Shown here: piece by piece, positions 1 to 7,628 of the stretch
Layout of the letters: each line of letters starts with the position of its first letter
Numbering within the stretch: position 1 is the first letter of the stretch
NCBI RefSeq assembly: GCF_026342435.1
Contig: NZ_JAPEMT010000001.1
Coordinates: forward strand, 434,001 to 498,000
Length of the DNA: 64,000 bases
Direction of reading: 5' to 3'
Source: Streptomyces sp. NBC_00237
GTDB taxonomy: Bacteria > Actinomycetota > Actinomycetes > Streptomycetales > Streptomycetaceae
Program-made: the position numbers and the translations under genes
The notes under the pieces: model-generated
Told to the model about the DNA's origin: nothing
Databases searched by the model: none
The model's input: the letters and a program-made list of their open reading frames with translations, nothing else

Positions 1-971
1 TCGAGCTGCTCCAGGACCGTCTTCAGGGGCAGTCCCGCGTGGTCCAGCAGGAAGAGCTGGCGCTGGTAGTCGCCGAAGCTCTCGCGGAAGGTGAGGGTCT
101 TCTCGATGGCCTCCTGCGGGGAGCCGACCGTGAGGGGGGTCTGCGAGGTGAAGTCCTCCAGGGACGGGCCGTGGCCGTAGACGGGGGCGTTGTCGAAGTA
201 CGGGCGGAACCGCCGCACTGCCTCCTGCGAGTTCTTGTGCAGGAAGAGCTGGCCGCCGAGGCCGACCATGGCCTGGTCGGGGGTGCCGTGGCCGTAGTGC
301 GCGTAACGCTCGCGGTAGAGGTTGATCAGCTTCCGGAAGTGGTCCTTCGGCCAGAAGATGTTGTTCGCGAAGAAGCCGTCGCCGTAGTACGCGGCCTGCT
401 CGGCGATCTCGGGGGAGCGGATGGAGCCGTGCCAGACGAACGGCGGGACGCCGTCGAGCGGGCGGGGGGTCGAGGTGAAGGACTGGAGGGGCGTGCGGAA
501 CCTGCCCTCCCAGTTCACGACCTCCTTGCGCCACAGCTCGTGGAGCAGGGCGTAGTTCTCGACGGCGAGCTCGATGCCCTGGCGGATGTCCTTGCCGAAC
601 CACGGATAGACCGGACCCGTGTTGCCGCGGCCCATCATCAGGTCGACCCGGCCGTCGGCCAGGTGCTGGAGCATCGCGTAGTCCTCGGCGATCTTCACCG
701 GGTCGTTGGTGGTGATCAGCGTCGTGGACGTGGACAGGATCAGCTTCTCGGTGCGGGCGGCGATGTAGCCGAGCATCGTGGTGGGCGACGACGGGACGAA
801 CGGCGGGTTGTGGTGCTCGCCGGTCGCGAAGACGTCGAGGCCGACTTCTTCGGCCTTCTGCGCGATGGCGACCATCGCCTTGATGCGCTCGTGCTCGGTC
901 GGGGTGCGGCCGGTCGTCGGGTCGGGCGTGACGTCGCCGACGGTGAAGATGCCGAACTGCATCGCGTTCAT
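1..971 (-). CDS. LLM-class flavin-dependent oxidoreductase (3' end outside the window)
   Basis: This is a bacterial luciferase-like monooxygenase, a TIM-barrel enzyme using reduced flavin; the substrate is unknown. The reverse-strand protein begins MNAMQFGIFTVGDVTPDPTT and continues with the family landmarks VFATGEHHNPPFVPSSP, LSTSTTLITTNDPVKIAEDY, DLMMGRGNTGPVYPWFGKD and VWHGSIRSPEIAEQAA. These are the N-terminal strand, the flavin-binding region and the GRG(N) segment of the group. I chose ATG at 971 because AGAAGG lies about eight bases upstream; ATG at 962 is an in-frame alternative. About 323 residues are visible and the C-terminus is cut by the window edge. The gene is divergent from the small zinc-ribbon gene. 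The family is certain; the precise role is not known. Confidence 0.88.
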   Translation of the reverse strand, partial: MNAMQFGIFTVGDVTPDPTTGRTPTEHERIKAMVAIAQKAEEVGLDVFATGEHHNPPFVPSSPTTMLGYIAARTEKLILSTSTTLITTNDPVKIAEDYAMLQHLADGRVDLMMGRGNTGPVYPWFGKDIRQGIELAVENYALLHELWRKEVVNWEGRFRTPLQSFTSTPRPLDGVPPFVWHGSIRSPEIAEQAAYYGDGFFANNIFWPKDHFRKLINLYRERYAHYGHGTPDQAMVGLGGQLFLHKNSQEAVRRFRPYFDNAPVYGHGPSLEDFTSQTPLTVGSPQEAIEKTLTFRESFGDYQRQLFLLDHAGLPLKTVLEQL

Positions 972-1170
972 CGAGTCCACCTTCTGGGGTTCAAGAGGGT
1001 CTGCTCAACGGCTTCTGTTGAATGTTGAACAAATCCAAGAACGGGTGGACCCGGCGATCTATTCCCGCGGCTCTTCCGGCCCCTCCGGCCCGTGCGAGCG
1101 GACATCCCCGATGGGGTGATCGCTTCACGAAACCGCCCCACGACACGCCGCAGAGGTGCACTCTGCCGGG
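972..1170. promoter_or_regulatory. Divergent intergenic region with AT-richer repeats
   Basis: The start of the flavin oxidoreductase (minus) faces the zinc-ribbon gene (plus) here. The stretch 1005-1035 is AT-richer than its surroundings. It carries TCAAC (1005-1009) opposite GTTGA (1018-1022), followed by a second GTTGAAC, which is the look of a small operator. No convincing -35/-10 pair could be fixed. The regulatory role is inferred from position only. Confidence 0.25.
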
Positions 1171-1410
1171 ATGTCCACACGTACGACAGCACGCACCGAC
1201 GCCCGTACCGACGCCGCCCCCGCTCCCCTGGGCCGCGTCCCCTCCCCGCCTCCCATCCCTCCCACCTGCCCCAACTGCCGTCAGGGCCTGCTCTGGAAGG
1301 ACACCCGGGCCGAGGTCAGGGAGCCCGACGAGCACCACTGGCGCTGGTGGTGCGGCAACTGTTCGAAACGCTTCCGGCCCACCGAGGAGCACCTACGGCG
1401 CTTCAACTAG
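1171..1410 (+). CDS. Small zinc-ribbon hypothetical protein
   Basis: A 79-residue protein with two Cys pairs, CPNC near residue 33 and CGNC near residue 63. Together they form a four-cysteine zinc ribbon with a central acidic and Trp-rich segment (DEHHWRWWCGNC). The N-terminal third is low-complexity Thr/Ala/Arg/Pro. The ATG at 1171 is the family-like start; a GTG at 1156 would add five residues. The stop is TAG at 1408-1410, immediately against an insertion sequence, and the coding sequence appears complete. Before the IS arrived the gene would have converged on the GAF-ANTAR gene with the two stops sharing one CTAG. The function is unknown; such ribbons are often nucleic-acid or protein binding. 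Confidence 0.6.
   Translation: MSTRTTARTDARTDAAPAPLGRVPSPPPIPPTCPNCRQGLLWKDTRAEVREPDEHHWRWWCGNCSKRFRPTEEHLRRFN
1394..1410. repeat. 17-bp direct repeat, left copy
   Basis: TACGGCGCTTCAACTAG lies here and again, identically, at 2510-2526, on the two sides of the insertion sequence. It covers the last codons and stop of the zinc-ribbon gene. It is far longer than the 2-4 bp duplications usual for IS5/IS427-type elements. Confidence 0.85.
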
Positions 1411-1429
1411 GGAGCGTATTTGGTTGTGA

Positions 1430-2151
1430 TCAAGGGGTGGTTCGTGTGAGGTCCTTGATCCAGATCATCGAGGCGCGAAGGTGGAGGCCGGCGAGGTAGC
1501 TCTCGGGAGTCTTGTCGTAGCGGGTGGCGATGCCTCGCCACGCCTTCAGTCTGTTGATCGCGCGCTCGACGGTGTTCCGCTCCTTGTAGAGGTCGGCGTC
1601 GTGGCCGACGGGTCGGCCGCCTCCGGAGCCCTTCTTCTTCCGGTTGGCGGCCTGGTCCTTCTTCTCCGGAATGACCGCCTTGATGCGGCGTTTGCGCAGG
1701 TGGGCACGGTTGCCGCGGGACGAATACGCCTTGTCCCCGGCGACCGCGTCCGGCCGGGTGCGGGGACGGCCGACGGGCCCGCGCACCCGCACCTTGTTCA
1801 GGACGGGGATGAACTGCGGGCTGTCCGCCGCCTGGCCCGCGGTCAGGATGAACGCCAGTGGGCGGCACTTGCGATCGGCAGCGAGGTGGATCTTGCTGGT
1901 CTGCCCGCCTCTGGAGCGTCCGAGGAGGGCGGCCTTCAGCCGGAGTCTGCGCCGACGCCGGATGCGTCTTCGTTCTTCCCGCGCGGGATCCCTTTCGGCC
2001 TCCTGCCCGCTTTGTCCTTCGAGGCCACCCCCTTTGACCTGGCCTTCTCCTCCTCTGCGGCGGCCTTCTCCAGTGCGGTGACGACATCCTCGTCGAGGTG
2101 CATCCCGGCCGCGTCATGGTGGGCCCGGACGGTGGTGGAGTCGATGCTCAC
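1430..2151 (-). pseudogene. IS427-type transposase, C-terminal catalytic part (orfB, frameshifted)
   Basis: The catalytic part of an IS5-family DDE transposase. It opens with a GTG at 2151 (MSIDSTTVRAHHDAAG, first Asp) in one frame, which runs to a stop at 1936. The rest (DPAREERRRIRRRRRLRLK, LLGRSRGGQTSKIHLAADRK, GDKAYSS with the second Asp, RNTVERAINRLK with the Glu) lies in the next frame and stops at 1430. The R(3)E(6)K signature is intact. The frames join at a C5 run (plus strand 2028-2032); adding one base there restores the reading SKGGGLEGQSGQEAERDPAR. I read this as a one-base deletion or a homopolymer sequencing error. A programmed frameshift is less likely, because a second, similar shift separates orfA. 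Confidence 0.7.
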
Positions 2152-2432
2152 CAGGGACAGGTCCCCTCACCGCGCTTCGCGGCCTCCGCGATCAGGCCCT
2201 CCAGCAGGGCCTCGAAGACCCCGGCGTCGCGCCACTGCCGGAAGCGATTGTGGACAGTCGACCAGGCGCCGAACTCCGTCGGCATCTCCCGCCACTGCCC
2301 GCCCGTCTTGAACCGCCAGATCACTCCCTCGAACTGCTGCCGCAGCCGCTCGGGGTACGGGCCGTACTCGCCGATCGGCAGGTACGGCTCAATGAACTCC
2401 CACTCCACGTCGGTCAGTTGTATTCGCGTCAC
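2148..2432 (-). pseudogene. IS427-type transposase, N-terminal part (orfA)
   Basis: The N-terminal domain of the same transposase: TRIQLTDVEWEFIEPYLPIG, then GVIWRFKTGGQWREMPTEFG and WSTVHNRFRQWRDAGVFEAL, the helix-rich DUF4096-like DNA-binding part. I place the start at GTG 2432 because family members begin with MTRIQLTD; an ATG at 2474 would add 14 atypical residues. The frame stops at 2148, overlapping orfB by four bases. One extra base in the C4 run at 2163-2166 would turn the end into GDLSLVSIDSTT and fuse orfA to orfB. In many relatives the two parts form one protein or are joined by programmed frameshifting, so activity cannot be excluded. Confidence 0.65.
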
Positions 2433-2509
2433 GTCAGCCGGTCTATCGGACCGAGCCGTGCCACGAAGGCACATCCCACAGATTGATCACGACCCGATAC
2501 GCGACCTAG

Positions 2510-2526
2510 TACGGCGCTTCAACTAG
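2510..2526. repeat. 17-bp direct repeat, right copy
   Basis: Identical to 1394-1410. It contains the stop codon of the GAF-ANTAR gene (CTA at 2523-2525 on the plus strand), so that gene keeps a native end. Without the IS and one repeat copy, the zinc-ribbon gene and the GAF-ANTAR gene would end on the same CTAG. Confidence 0.85.
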
Positions 2527-3257
2527 CCGACGGGCAGCAGCCCGTTGTCGATGACTTCCTTGGCGACCTCCGTCAGCCGCCTGCCGTTGCTGCGCGCGTG
2601 GTTGCGCAGCAACGCGAACGCCTCGTCGACCCGCACGTCCAGCCGCGCCGCCAGGACGCCCTTGGCCTGTTCGATGACGATGCGGCTGTGCAGGGCGGTG
2701 CGCAGCTGGATGCCGGTGACGCGGTAGCTGCGCAGGGTCTGCTCGTGCACGAGGCCGATCGCGGCGGCGTCGGCGAGCGCCTGGCCGATCCGTACGTCCG
2801 TCGGGGACAGCGGCCCTTCCTCGGTCCGCAGGAGCAGCAGGGTGCCCAGCCGCTCCCCGCGCAGCCGCAGCGGCAGCGCGCTCGCCCAGGTGTATCCGGC
2901 GCGGCGGGCGAGCAGCACGAAGTCGGCCCAACGTTCCTGCGGGTCCCGGCTGAGGTCGACGCGCAGCGCCTCGGCCGCTTCGTCGGGCGTGCGGCCCGCG
3001 TGGCAGTCGAAGGCGGGCCCCGTCTCGGCGGCGACGTCGAGCAGCTCGCCGAGCTTCTCCCCCGGGTCGAGGGGGGCGACGGGGCGCAGTTCCTCGCCGG
3101 GCGGGGCGAGCAGTACGGCCGCCGCTGCGACGTCGAGCAATTGGCAGCACCGTGCGGAGAGTTGCTGTAGGAAATCCATCACGTCGAACTCATCGACGAG
3201 AGTGTCGGCCAGCTCGACGAACGCGTCCGCCAGCGTCAGTTCACGTTCCCGGCTCAT
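2523..3257 (-). CDS. GAF and ANTAR domain regulator
   Basis: A 244-residue cytoplasmic regulator. Residues about 10-150 form a GAF-like sensor (FLQQLSARCCQLLDVAAAAV, then WASALPLRLRGERLGTLLLL). The last 60 residues are an ANTAR RNA-binding antiterminator domain (VIEQAKGVLAARLDV, AFALLRNHARSNGRRLTEVA). ANTAR proteins bind paired RNA hairpins to prevent transcription termination. I chose ATG at 3257 because GAGGAAG precedes it by six bases; an upstream ATG at 3317 would overlap the next gene and add 20 atypical residues. It lies 49 bases downstream of a second GAF-ANTAR gene on the same strand, probably in one operon. No obvious tandem-hairpin ANTAR target was recognised nearby. Confidence 0.85.
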   Translation of the reverse strand: MSRERELTLADAFVELADTLVDEFDVMDFLQQLSARCCQLLDVAAAAVLLAPPGEELRPVAPLDPGEKLGELLDVAAETGPAFDCHAGRTPDEAAEALRVDLSRDPQERWADFVLLARRAGYTWASALPLRLRGERLGTLLLLRTEEGPLSPTDVRIGQALADAAAIGLVHEQTLRSYRVTGIQLRTALHSRIVIEQAKGVLAARLDVRVDEAFALLRNHARSNGRRLTEVAKEVIDNGLLPVG

Positions 3258-3306
3258 GCTTGTCTTCCTCGATTTCCAGGGTTCTTCCACGGTCGTCACC
3301 TTCTCC

Positions 3307-4083
3307 TCACGCGTCACTCCGCCCCTCGGGCCGGTCGACGGTCAATCGCAGGCGCCGGGCGACGATGTCGCGGGAGACGGCGACGATAGGTCGGTTGTGT
3401 GCGAATGCATAAGCCCGCAATCGGTCAAGAGCGGTGGCGAGATCCACCTTCAGGTCGATGCTGAGCATGCCGCTCGCCTGGTGCACGACGGCCCGGTGCA
3501 GTTCGGCGGGCTGCTCGGTCTGCCCGTTCTCGTACGGTCCCGTGCGCGCGGCCCCCGCCGTCGCTGCCGGACCCGGGGGATCACCCTCGCGTGCGGGGGG
3601 CAGATAGCCGGAGAGCAGATAGACGGTGAGGGCGTCGCAGAGGGTCAGCGCGGCGTCGAGGCACTTCTCGCTGAGCGGGTGGGGCTCCCGCCGGTATCCG
3701 GTCATCGCCCCGATGCTGATCGCGCCGAGCCGCAGCGGAAAGGCGAACACGGCCCGGACGCCCAGCTCGGCGGCCCCGGGGACGAACGCGGGCCAGCGCG
3801 GCCCCGGCGTCCGCCGTACGTCGGTGACCAGGAGGAGCGATCCGGCCGTGGCGGCCTCGACGCTCGGCCCCTCTCCCAGCGTGAACTGCAGATCGTCCAG
3901 CCGTGCGCTCACATCACCGCTGTACCAGAGCAGTTCGGCCGAACCGGCCTGGGTGGACACGGACAGCCCGTCCAGCTCCAGGAGCCGGGCGCAGCGCGTG
4001 GCCCAGCTCGGGTCGGGCCCGCCTCCTCCGACGTCCAACGTGCCGAGGAGAGCGGTGAGTTCTGCGTCTCTGAGTGCGTCCAT
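3307..4083 (-). CDS. GAF and ANTAR domain regulator (second of a pair)
   Basis: A 258-residue regulator. The N-terminal GAF-like domain (residues about 15-165) includes LDGLSVSTQAGSAELLWYSG, FTLGEGPSVEAATAGSLLLV and ELGVRAVFAFPLRLGAISIG. The C-terminal ANTAR domain has VVHQASGMLSIDLKVDLATA and LRAYAFAHNRPIVAVSRDIV. The GEGPS motif is characteristic of mycobacterial and streptomycete GAF-ANTAR proteins. GGGGGTGA provides a ribosome site eight or so bases before ATG 4083. It is the first gene of a two-gene minus-strand unit. The paralogues are divergent, so this is an old duplication; they could heterodimerise or respond to different signals, but nothing in the sequence decides that. Confidence 0.85.
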   Translation of the reverse strand: MDALRDAELTALLGTLDVGGGGPDPSWATRCARLLELDGLSVSTQAGSAELLWYSGDVSARLDDLQFTLGEGPSVEAATAGSLLLVTDVRRTPGPRWPAFVPGAAELGVRAVFAFPLRLGAISIGAMTGYRREPHPLSEKCLDAALTLCDALTVYLLSGYLPPAREGDPPGPAATAGAARTGPYENGQTEQPAELHRAVVHQASGMLSIDLKVDLATALDRLRAYAFAHNRPIVAVSRDIVARRLRLTVDRPEGRSDA

Positions 4084-4390
4084 GCGTCATCACCCCCGAA
4101 CGCCGTACGGGTGTGCGACGAGCCGAGTCGTGGGGTCGAACTCTCCCGGACGGCGGATTCTTCGCCTTCGCTATTCCTCCAGCATGCCCGGAATCGACGA
4201 GCTCGTTCAAGCTCCTTCGGTGAAGGTGCCGGGAGAGTTCGCGAACCCGGGCGCGGGGGGATACCCCTACCGGGGGAAGGCCCGCTGGCGGGAGGGTGTT
4301 TCCACCTGTTGACCCCGTAGCCCGGCGGATCCGGGACGAACAGGCTGAACACGTACGGATCTTCCCGCAATCAGCACGAAGGAACCGCCT
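4084..4390. promoter_or_regulatory. 307-bp divergent intergenic region
   Basis: It separates the GAF-ANTAR unit (minus) from the protease (plus) and should hold both promoters. A GC-rich inverted segment GGGGGGATACCCCTACCGGG (about 4255-4274) and TTGACC near 4311 are visible, but no confident -10 matches them. AAGGAA just before 4391 is the ribosome site of the protease. No open frame here looks coding. Confidence 0.3.
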
Positions 4391-5224
4391 GTGTTCAGCA
4401 TCAAGCCGGTACGCCGCCGCACGGCCCGCACCGCCGCCGTCGTCACCGTCCTCGCCGCCGCGTCCTGCGCCACGCTCCTGACCGGGAGTGCCCAGGCGAT
4501 CGTCAACGGCGGTGACTCCACCGAGAGTTACCCGTTCATGGTGACGATCCCGGAGTCGGCCCCGGAGCACGGTCTCCTCGACGGGAACTGCGGCGGCTCG
4601 CTCATCGACCGGCAGTGGGTGCTGACGGCCGCCCACTGCCTGAAGGGCGACGGGCTGAAGCTGGACGGCACCGTCCGGATCGGCAGCGACCGGCGGAAGT
4701 CCGGCGGAACCGTCCGGAAGATCGACCGGACCTTCCTCCACCCCCGGTACGTGAACGGCGGCGGCCCGGCCGCCAACGTCAACGACATCGCGCTGATCCG
4801 TCTCGACCGCCCCGTCACCCAGCAGCCGGTACGGATCGCGCGGGAGGCGGGAAGGCCCGGCACCCCGACCCGGATCATCGGCTTCGGCACCACCGTCGAC
4901 ACGGAGTTCGCCTTCCCGGACCGGTTGCAGGAGCTGGACACGCGCAGGGGCGCCGTGTCCGAGTGCGGGCCCGGTTTCGCGGACCGCACCCGGCTCTGCA
5001 CCATCAGTACGAAGCCGAAGGCCATGGCGTGCTTCGGTGACTCCGGCGGCCCGCAGCTGCGCAAGGGCCGGGGCGGGCGCTGGGAGCTGATCGGCGTCAC
5101 CTCGGGCCCCGGCGCCGCGAACGTGCCCTGCTCGGAAGGACCGGGGCTGTACACCAGCGCGCCCGCCCACCTGAACTGGATCGAGAAGACCATGAAGCAC
5201 AACAGCCCGGCGAAGAAGGGCTAG
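4391..5224 (+). CDS. Secreted trypsin-like serine protease (S1 family)
   Basis: A 277-residue exported protease. The signal peptide has an Arg-rich start ([12 protein letters not shown]), a hydrophobic core and an AQA cleavage site. IVNGG follows directly, the classical mature N-terminus of active trypsins, so no long propeptide is present. The catalytic triad is complete: His82 in TAAHC, Asp132 in NDIALIRL and Ser218 in GDSGGP. Six Cys can form the usual disulphides. The start is GTG 4391 with AAGGAA about eight bases upstream. The stop shares CTAG (5221-5224) with the convergent peptidase gene. It acts outside the cell, probably in nutrition or turnover of extracellular protein. Confidence 0.9.
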   Translation: MFSIKPVRRRTARTAAVVTVLAAASCATLLTGSAQAIVNGGDSTESYPFMVTIPESAPEHGLLDGNCGGSLIDRQWVLTAAHCLKGDGLKLDGTVRIGSDRRKSGGTVRKIDRTFLHPRYVNGGGPAANVNDIALIRLDRPVTQQPVRIAREAGRPGTPTRIIGFGTTVDTEFAFPDRLQELDTRRGAVSECGPGFADRTRLCTISTKPKAMACFGDSGGPQLRKGRGGRWELIGVTSGPGAANVPCSEGPGLYTSAPAHLNWIEKTMKHNSPAKKG

Positions 5225-6861
5225 AACTCCGGGCAGGTCCCGTCCTTCGGCCTCTCCCCGTCGACCAGCACCTTCAACACCGCAGCGTCCACACACGTGT
5301 TGCCGGACTGGACGACACCATGGGTCTGGCCGCCGACCTTGAGCAGTGCGGCCGGGAGGTTCTTCGCGACCGTCTCCGCCTCGGCGAGGGTCGTCCGTAC
5401 GTCGTGTTCGGCGTTGACGACGAGCGGGCGCGGGGCGTTCTTCGCCGACAGCGGTGCGAGGGGGGCGCTGCTGTGCGGCCAGGAGGGGCAGGTGGCGTAG
5501 AGGGAGGCGTAGAAGGGGGCCGAGTCCTCCTCGCCCGTCTTCTCGGCGGTCTCGGCCAGTTCCTTCAGCACGCCCGCCGTGGTCTTCGGCCAGACGTAGT
5601 CGGCGCACTTCACGCCGATGTCGAAGGCGGTGGAGGTGCCCGGGTTCTTGAGCGCGGCGGCGACGTCCTTCGGGAAGCCCTTGTCCGCGTACGCCTTCAG
5701 GTCGGCGTACGCGGCCGGGTCGCCCGGCGCCGCGTCCTGCGCCTTCTCGACGGCGCGGCTGAAGCCGGGCCAGTCGGAGGGGACCACCATCACGGCCGTG
5801 ACCGCCTTCGCCAGGTCGCCGGTCTTCGCGGCGACGGCCGTCAGCGCCTCCTCCGGCTGGGGTGCGACGGCGCACTCGGCGGGGCCCGACGCCGTACACC
5901 ACGATCGGAACCCGGCGCTCTGGGAACGGAGTTGGGCCGCCGCCTTCTCCTGCTCGGTCTTCCCCGCAGTGCCGGATGCCTCTTCGAGAGTGGCCGAGCT
6001 TTCGAGTGCGGCTTGCGGGCCGGACTGGGCGGGGTCGACCGTGCCGTCGAGGACGGCCGCCCGTACGTGCTCGGGGTGGGTGCGCAGGTAGTCCTGGGCG
6101 ACCAGGGTGCCGTAACTGACCATGAGGAGGCTGAGCTTGTCCTCGCCGAGAGCGAGGCGGATCGACTCGATGTCGGCGGTGGTGTCCTTCGTGCCCAGGT
6201 GCGCCGTCAACTCTCCATATTTCGTCCGGCATGTGGCCGCGTACTCCTTCGCCGACCTCTCGATCGCCGCAGGGTCCGCCTGCGCCTTCTCCAGGTCCGC
6301 GAAATCCCCCTCGCCCAGCTTCGCCAGCGCCCCGCCGGGCTCCCCGCAGTCCACGGGACGGCTCTTGCCCGACCCGCGCCGGTCGTACCCGACGACGTCG
6401 AAGAGGGCACGGATCTGGGGCGGGAGGAGGGAGGCGGTGGTGTAGAGGCCGGGCAGCCCCGGCCCGCCCGGATCCATCACGAGCGCGCCGATCCTTCTCC
6501 TCTTGTCCGTGGCGGGCAGCCGGGAAACGGCCAGTTCGAGCGTCCCGGACCCGGGTTTCGCCGCGTCCACGGGCACCTTCAGAGCGGTGCACTCGCGGGT
6601 GGGCTGCCCGGTGAGGGGGCAGTCCTTCCAGTCGGCGGCCGGAGTGGGCGGGGCGGGCGTGGCGGAGGCCGTCCGGCCGCCGTCGGGCCCGTTGCCGTCT
6701 CCGCCTCCGCCTCCGCAGGCGGCGAGGAAGAGGGCGAGAGCCAGGAGGGCCGCAGCACGGCCGAAGGGGTAGTGACGTCGGGTCGCCCGCCTGCGCGGCC
6801 CCCGCCCGTACGGCCCGCGCGCGCGTGCCGCCGTGCTGGTTCCCTCTTCGCCTCGCACCAT
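5221..6861 (-). CDS. Lipoprotein alpha/beta-hydrolase peptidase (tripeptidyl aminopeptidase family)
   Basis: A 546-residue exported hydrolase of the Tap/SlpD type, which removes short peptides from protein N-termini. A lipobox LFLAAC with Cys49 follows a hydrophobic segment, so the protein should be lipid-anchored outside the membrane. Family landmarks are [20 protein letters not shown], the oxyanion region [24 protein letters not shown], the nucleophile Ser in MVSYGTL (first Gly of GxSxG replaced by Met), and a C-terminal Cys-rich TAP-like domain with [15 protein letters not shown] (Asp) and GGQTHGVV (His). ATG 6861 gives an unusually long 35-residue basic stretch before the hydrophobic core, so the true start could be internal. 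The gene converges on the trypsin-like protease. Confidence 0.85.
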   Translation of the reverse strand: MVRGEEGTSTAARARGPYGRGPRRRATRRHYPFGRAAALLALALFLAACGGGGGDGNGPDGGRTASATPAPPTPAADWKDCPLTGQPTRECTALKVPVDAAKPGSGTLELAVSRLPATDKRRRIGALVMDPGGPGLPGLYTTASLLPPQIRALFDVVGYDRRGSGKSRPVDCGEPGGALAKLGEGDFADLEKAQADPAAIERSAKEYAATCRTKYGELTAHLGTKDTTADIESIRLALGEDKLSLLMVSYGTLVAQDYLRTHPEHVRAAVLDGTVDPAQSGPQAALESSATLEEASGTAGKTEQEKAAAQLRSQSAGFRSWCTASGPAECAVAPQPEEALTAVAAKTGDLAKAVTAVMVVPSDWPGFSRAVEKAQDAAPGDPAAYADLKAYADKGFPKDVAAALKNPGTSTAFDIGVKCADYVWPKTTAGVLKELAETAEKTGEEDSAPFYASLYATCPSWPHSSAPLAPLSAKNAPRPLVVNAEHDVRTTLAEAETVAKNLPAALLKVGGQTHGVVQSGNTCVDAAVLKVLVDGERPKDGTCPEF

Positions 6862-7487
6862 GCGGCCAGCCTGCGGGCGCCCCACGTTCCCCGCACGCGC
6901 TGCGCCCCCGTACGGGCGAACGGGATACTCCCGCCGGGTCCGAGGAACCGCATCGCTCCACGGCCCTCCAGCAGCGGTACGAACAGCACACACACCACAC
7001 CGGGGCCCACCTCTTCCGCGGACTTCTCGCCCCGGCGTCGGTCTCCTGCCTGCGCTCATGGTCGCGCCACCCTTTCGCGGGCCCCTTCGGGCTCCGGTGT
7101 GCGGTGCCACAGGGTGGGACGTTGTGCGCTGGAGGTGTCCCACCGGCGCGATGCCCCGTGCTTGGCGATCCGGGCGTGTCGGCCCTCTACGACCCGTGCC
7201 GCTCGGCCTGTCCCCAGGCGCAGGCGCTGGGGTGGAACGCCCTGACCACCCGACCTCTGGTCCTGGCTGCGGCGGCGGAGGACATGTTCGCGGAGGACTC
7301 CGAGGAGGCGTAGGCGTTCGGGCTTGCGAGGGCGAGGGCGAGGGCGGGGGCGGGGGCGGGGGCGAGGGGCGAGGGGTGGGGATCGGACGGCCCATCAGAT
7401 CGTGCGGGTGGGGCGGTGTGCTGCCAGCGTGGGCGGGGAGTCGGCCGCCCGGTCGGCCGATGTCCGGGCGTGGCGAAGGAGTGCGGC
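6862..7487. other. 626-bp stretch without a firm gene
   Basis: It separates the lipoprotein gene (minus) from a small membrane-peptide gene (plus). It contains a weak plus-strand frame ending at 7313 (tail FAEDSEEA) with reasonable third-position GC but no good start or ribosome site, and a purine-rich G tract at 7327-7377. Both promoters of the flanking genes should be here but were not resolved. Confidence 0.4.
7327..7377 (+). repeat. G-rich (GCGAGG/GCGGGG)n tract
   Basis: GCGAGGGCGAGGGCGAGGGC passes into GCGGGGGC units and back. This is a short-period repeat with more than six runs of three or more G on the plus strand. Such a tract can form a G-quadruplex. It lies between the two divergently oriented neighbours, about 110-160 bases before the small membrane-peptide gene. 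Confidence 0.6.
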
Positions 7488-7628
7488 ATGGGTGAGGGAG
7501 CGCGGAAGAGCGGGACGGCTCTCGGGGCGCGGGAGAAGGCGTGGCGGGCCGTGCTCGTGCTGGCGGTCGCCGGAGCCCTCGCGCTCGCGGTGGCGCTGCC
7601 TTCGCTGATCGCGGTGCAGCAGCCGTAG
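7488..7628 (+). CDS. Small single-pass membrane peptide (46 aa)
   Basis: A 46-residue peptide: a basic N-terminus (GEGARKSGTALGAREKAWR), then one hydrophobic helix (AVLVLAVAGALALAVALPSL) and a short tail. The ATG at 7488 has GAAGGAG seven bases upstream, an excellent ribosome site. A perfect terminator follows 19 bases after the stop, so the gene seems to be its own transcription unit. The architecture fits a small membrane-associated peptide; no family was recognised. It is upstream of, and on the same strand as, the giant surface-protein gene but separated from it by the terminator. Confidence 0.5.
   Translation: MGEGARKSGTALGAREKAWRAVLVLAVAGALALAVALPSLIAVQQP

Larger units (their letters stand above)
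1411..2505 (-). mobile_element. IS427-type (IS5 family) insertion sequence
   Basis: An element of about 1.1 kb whose ends are imperfect inverted repeats. Reading inward, CTAGGGAGCGTATTTGGTTG at the left and CTAGGTCGCGTATCGGGTCG at the right agree at most positions and both continue into TGATCAA. CTAG is present at both junctions (1407-1410 and 2506-2509), as expected for an element that targets and duplicates CTAG or TAG. The reverse strand encodes a DDE transposase now split over three frames. The boundary is uncertain by about 4 bp, because CTAG can be read as target duplication or as element end. Confidence 0.8.

Noticed and set aside
39..1028. A 329-codon plus-strand frame
   Set aside because: It is the shadow of the flavin-dependent oxidoreductase on the minus strand, which shows unmistakable family motifs.
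7150..7313. A plus-strand frame ending LAAAAEDMFAEDSEEA
   Set aside because: Third-position GC is acceptable, but there is no start with a ribosome site at the right distance and no recognisable family; a real micro-gene is possible but not supported.
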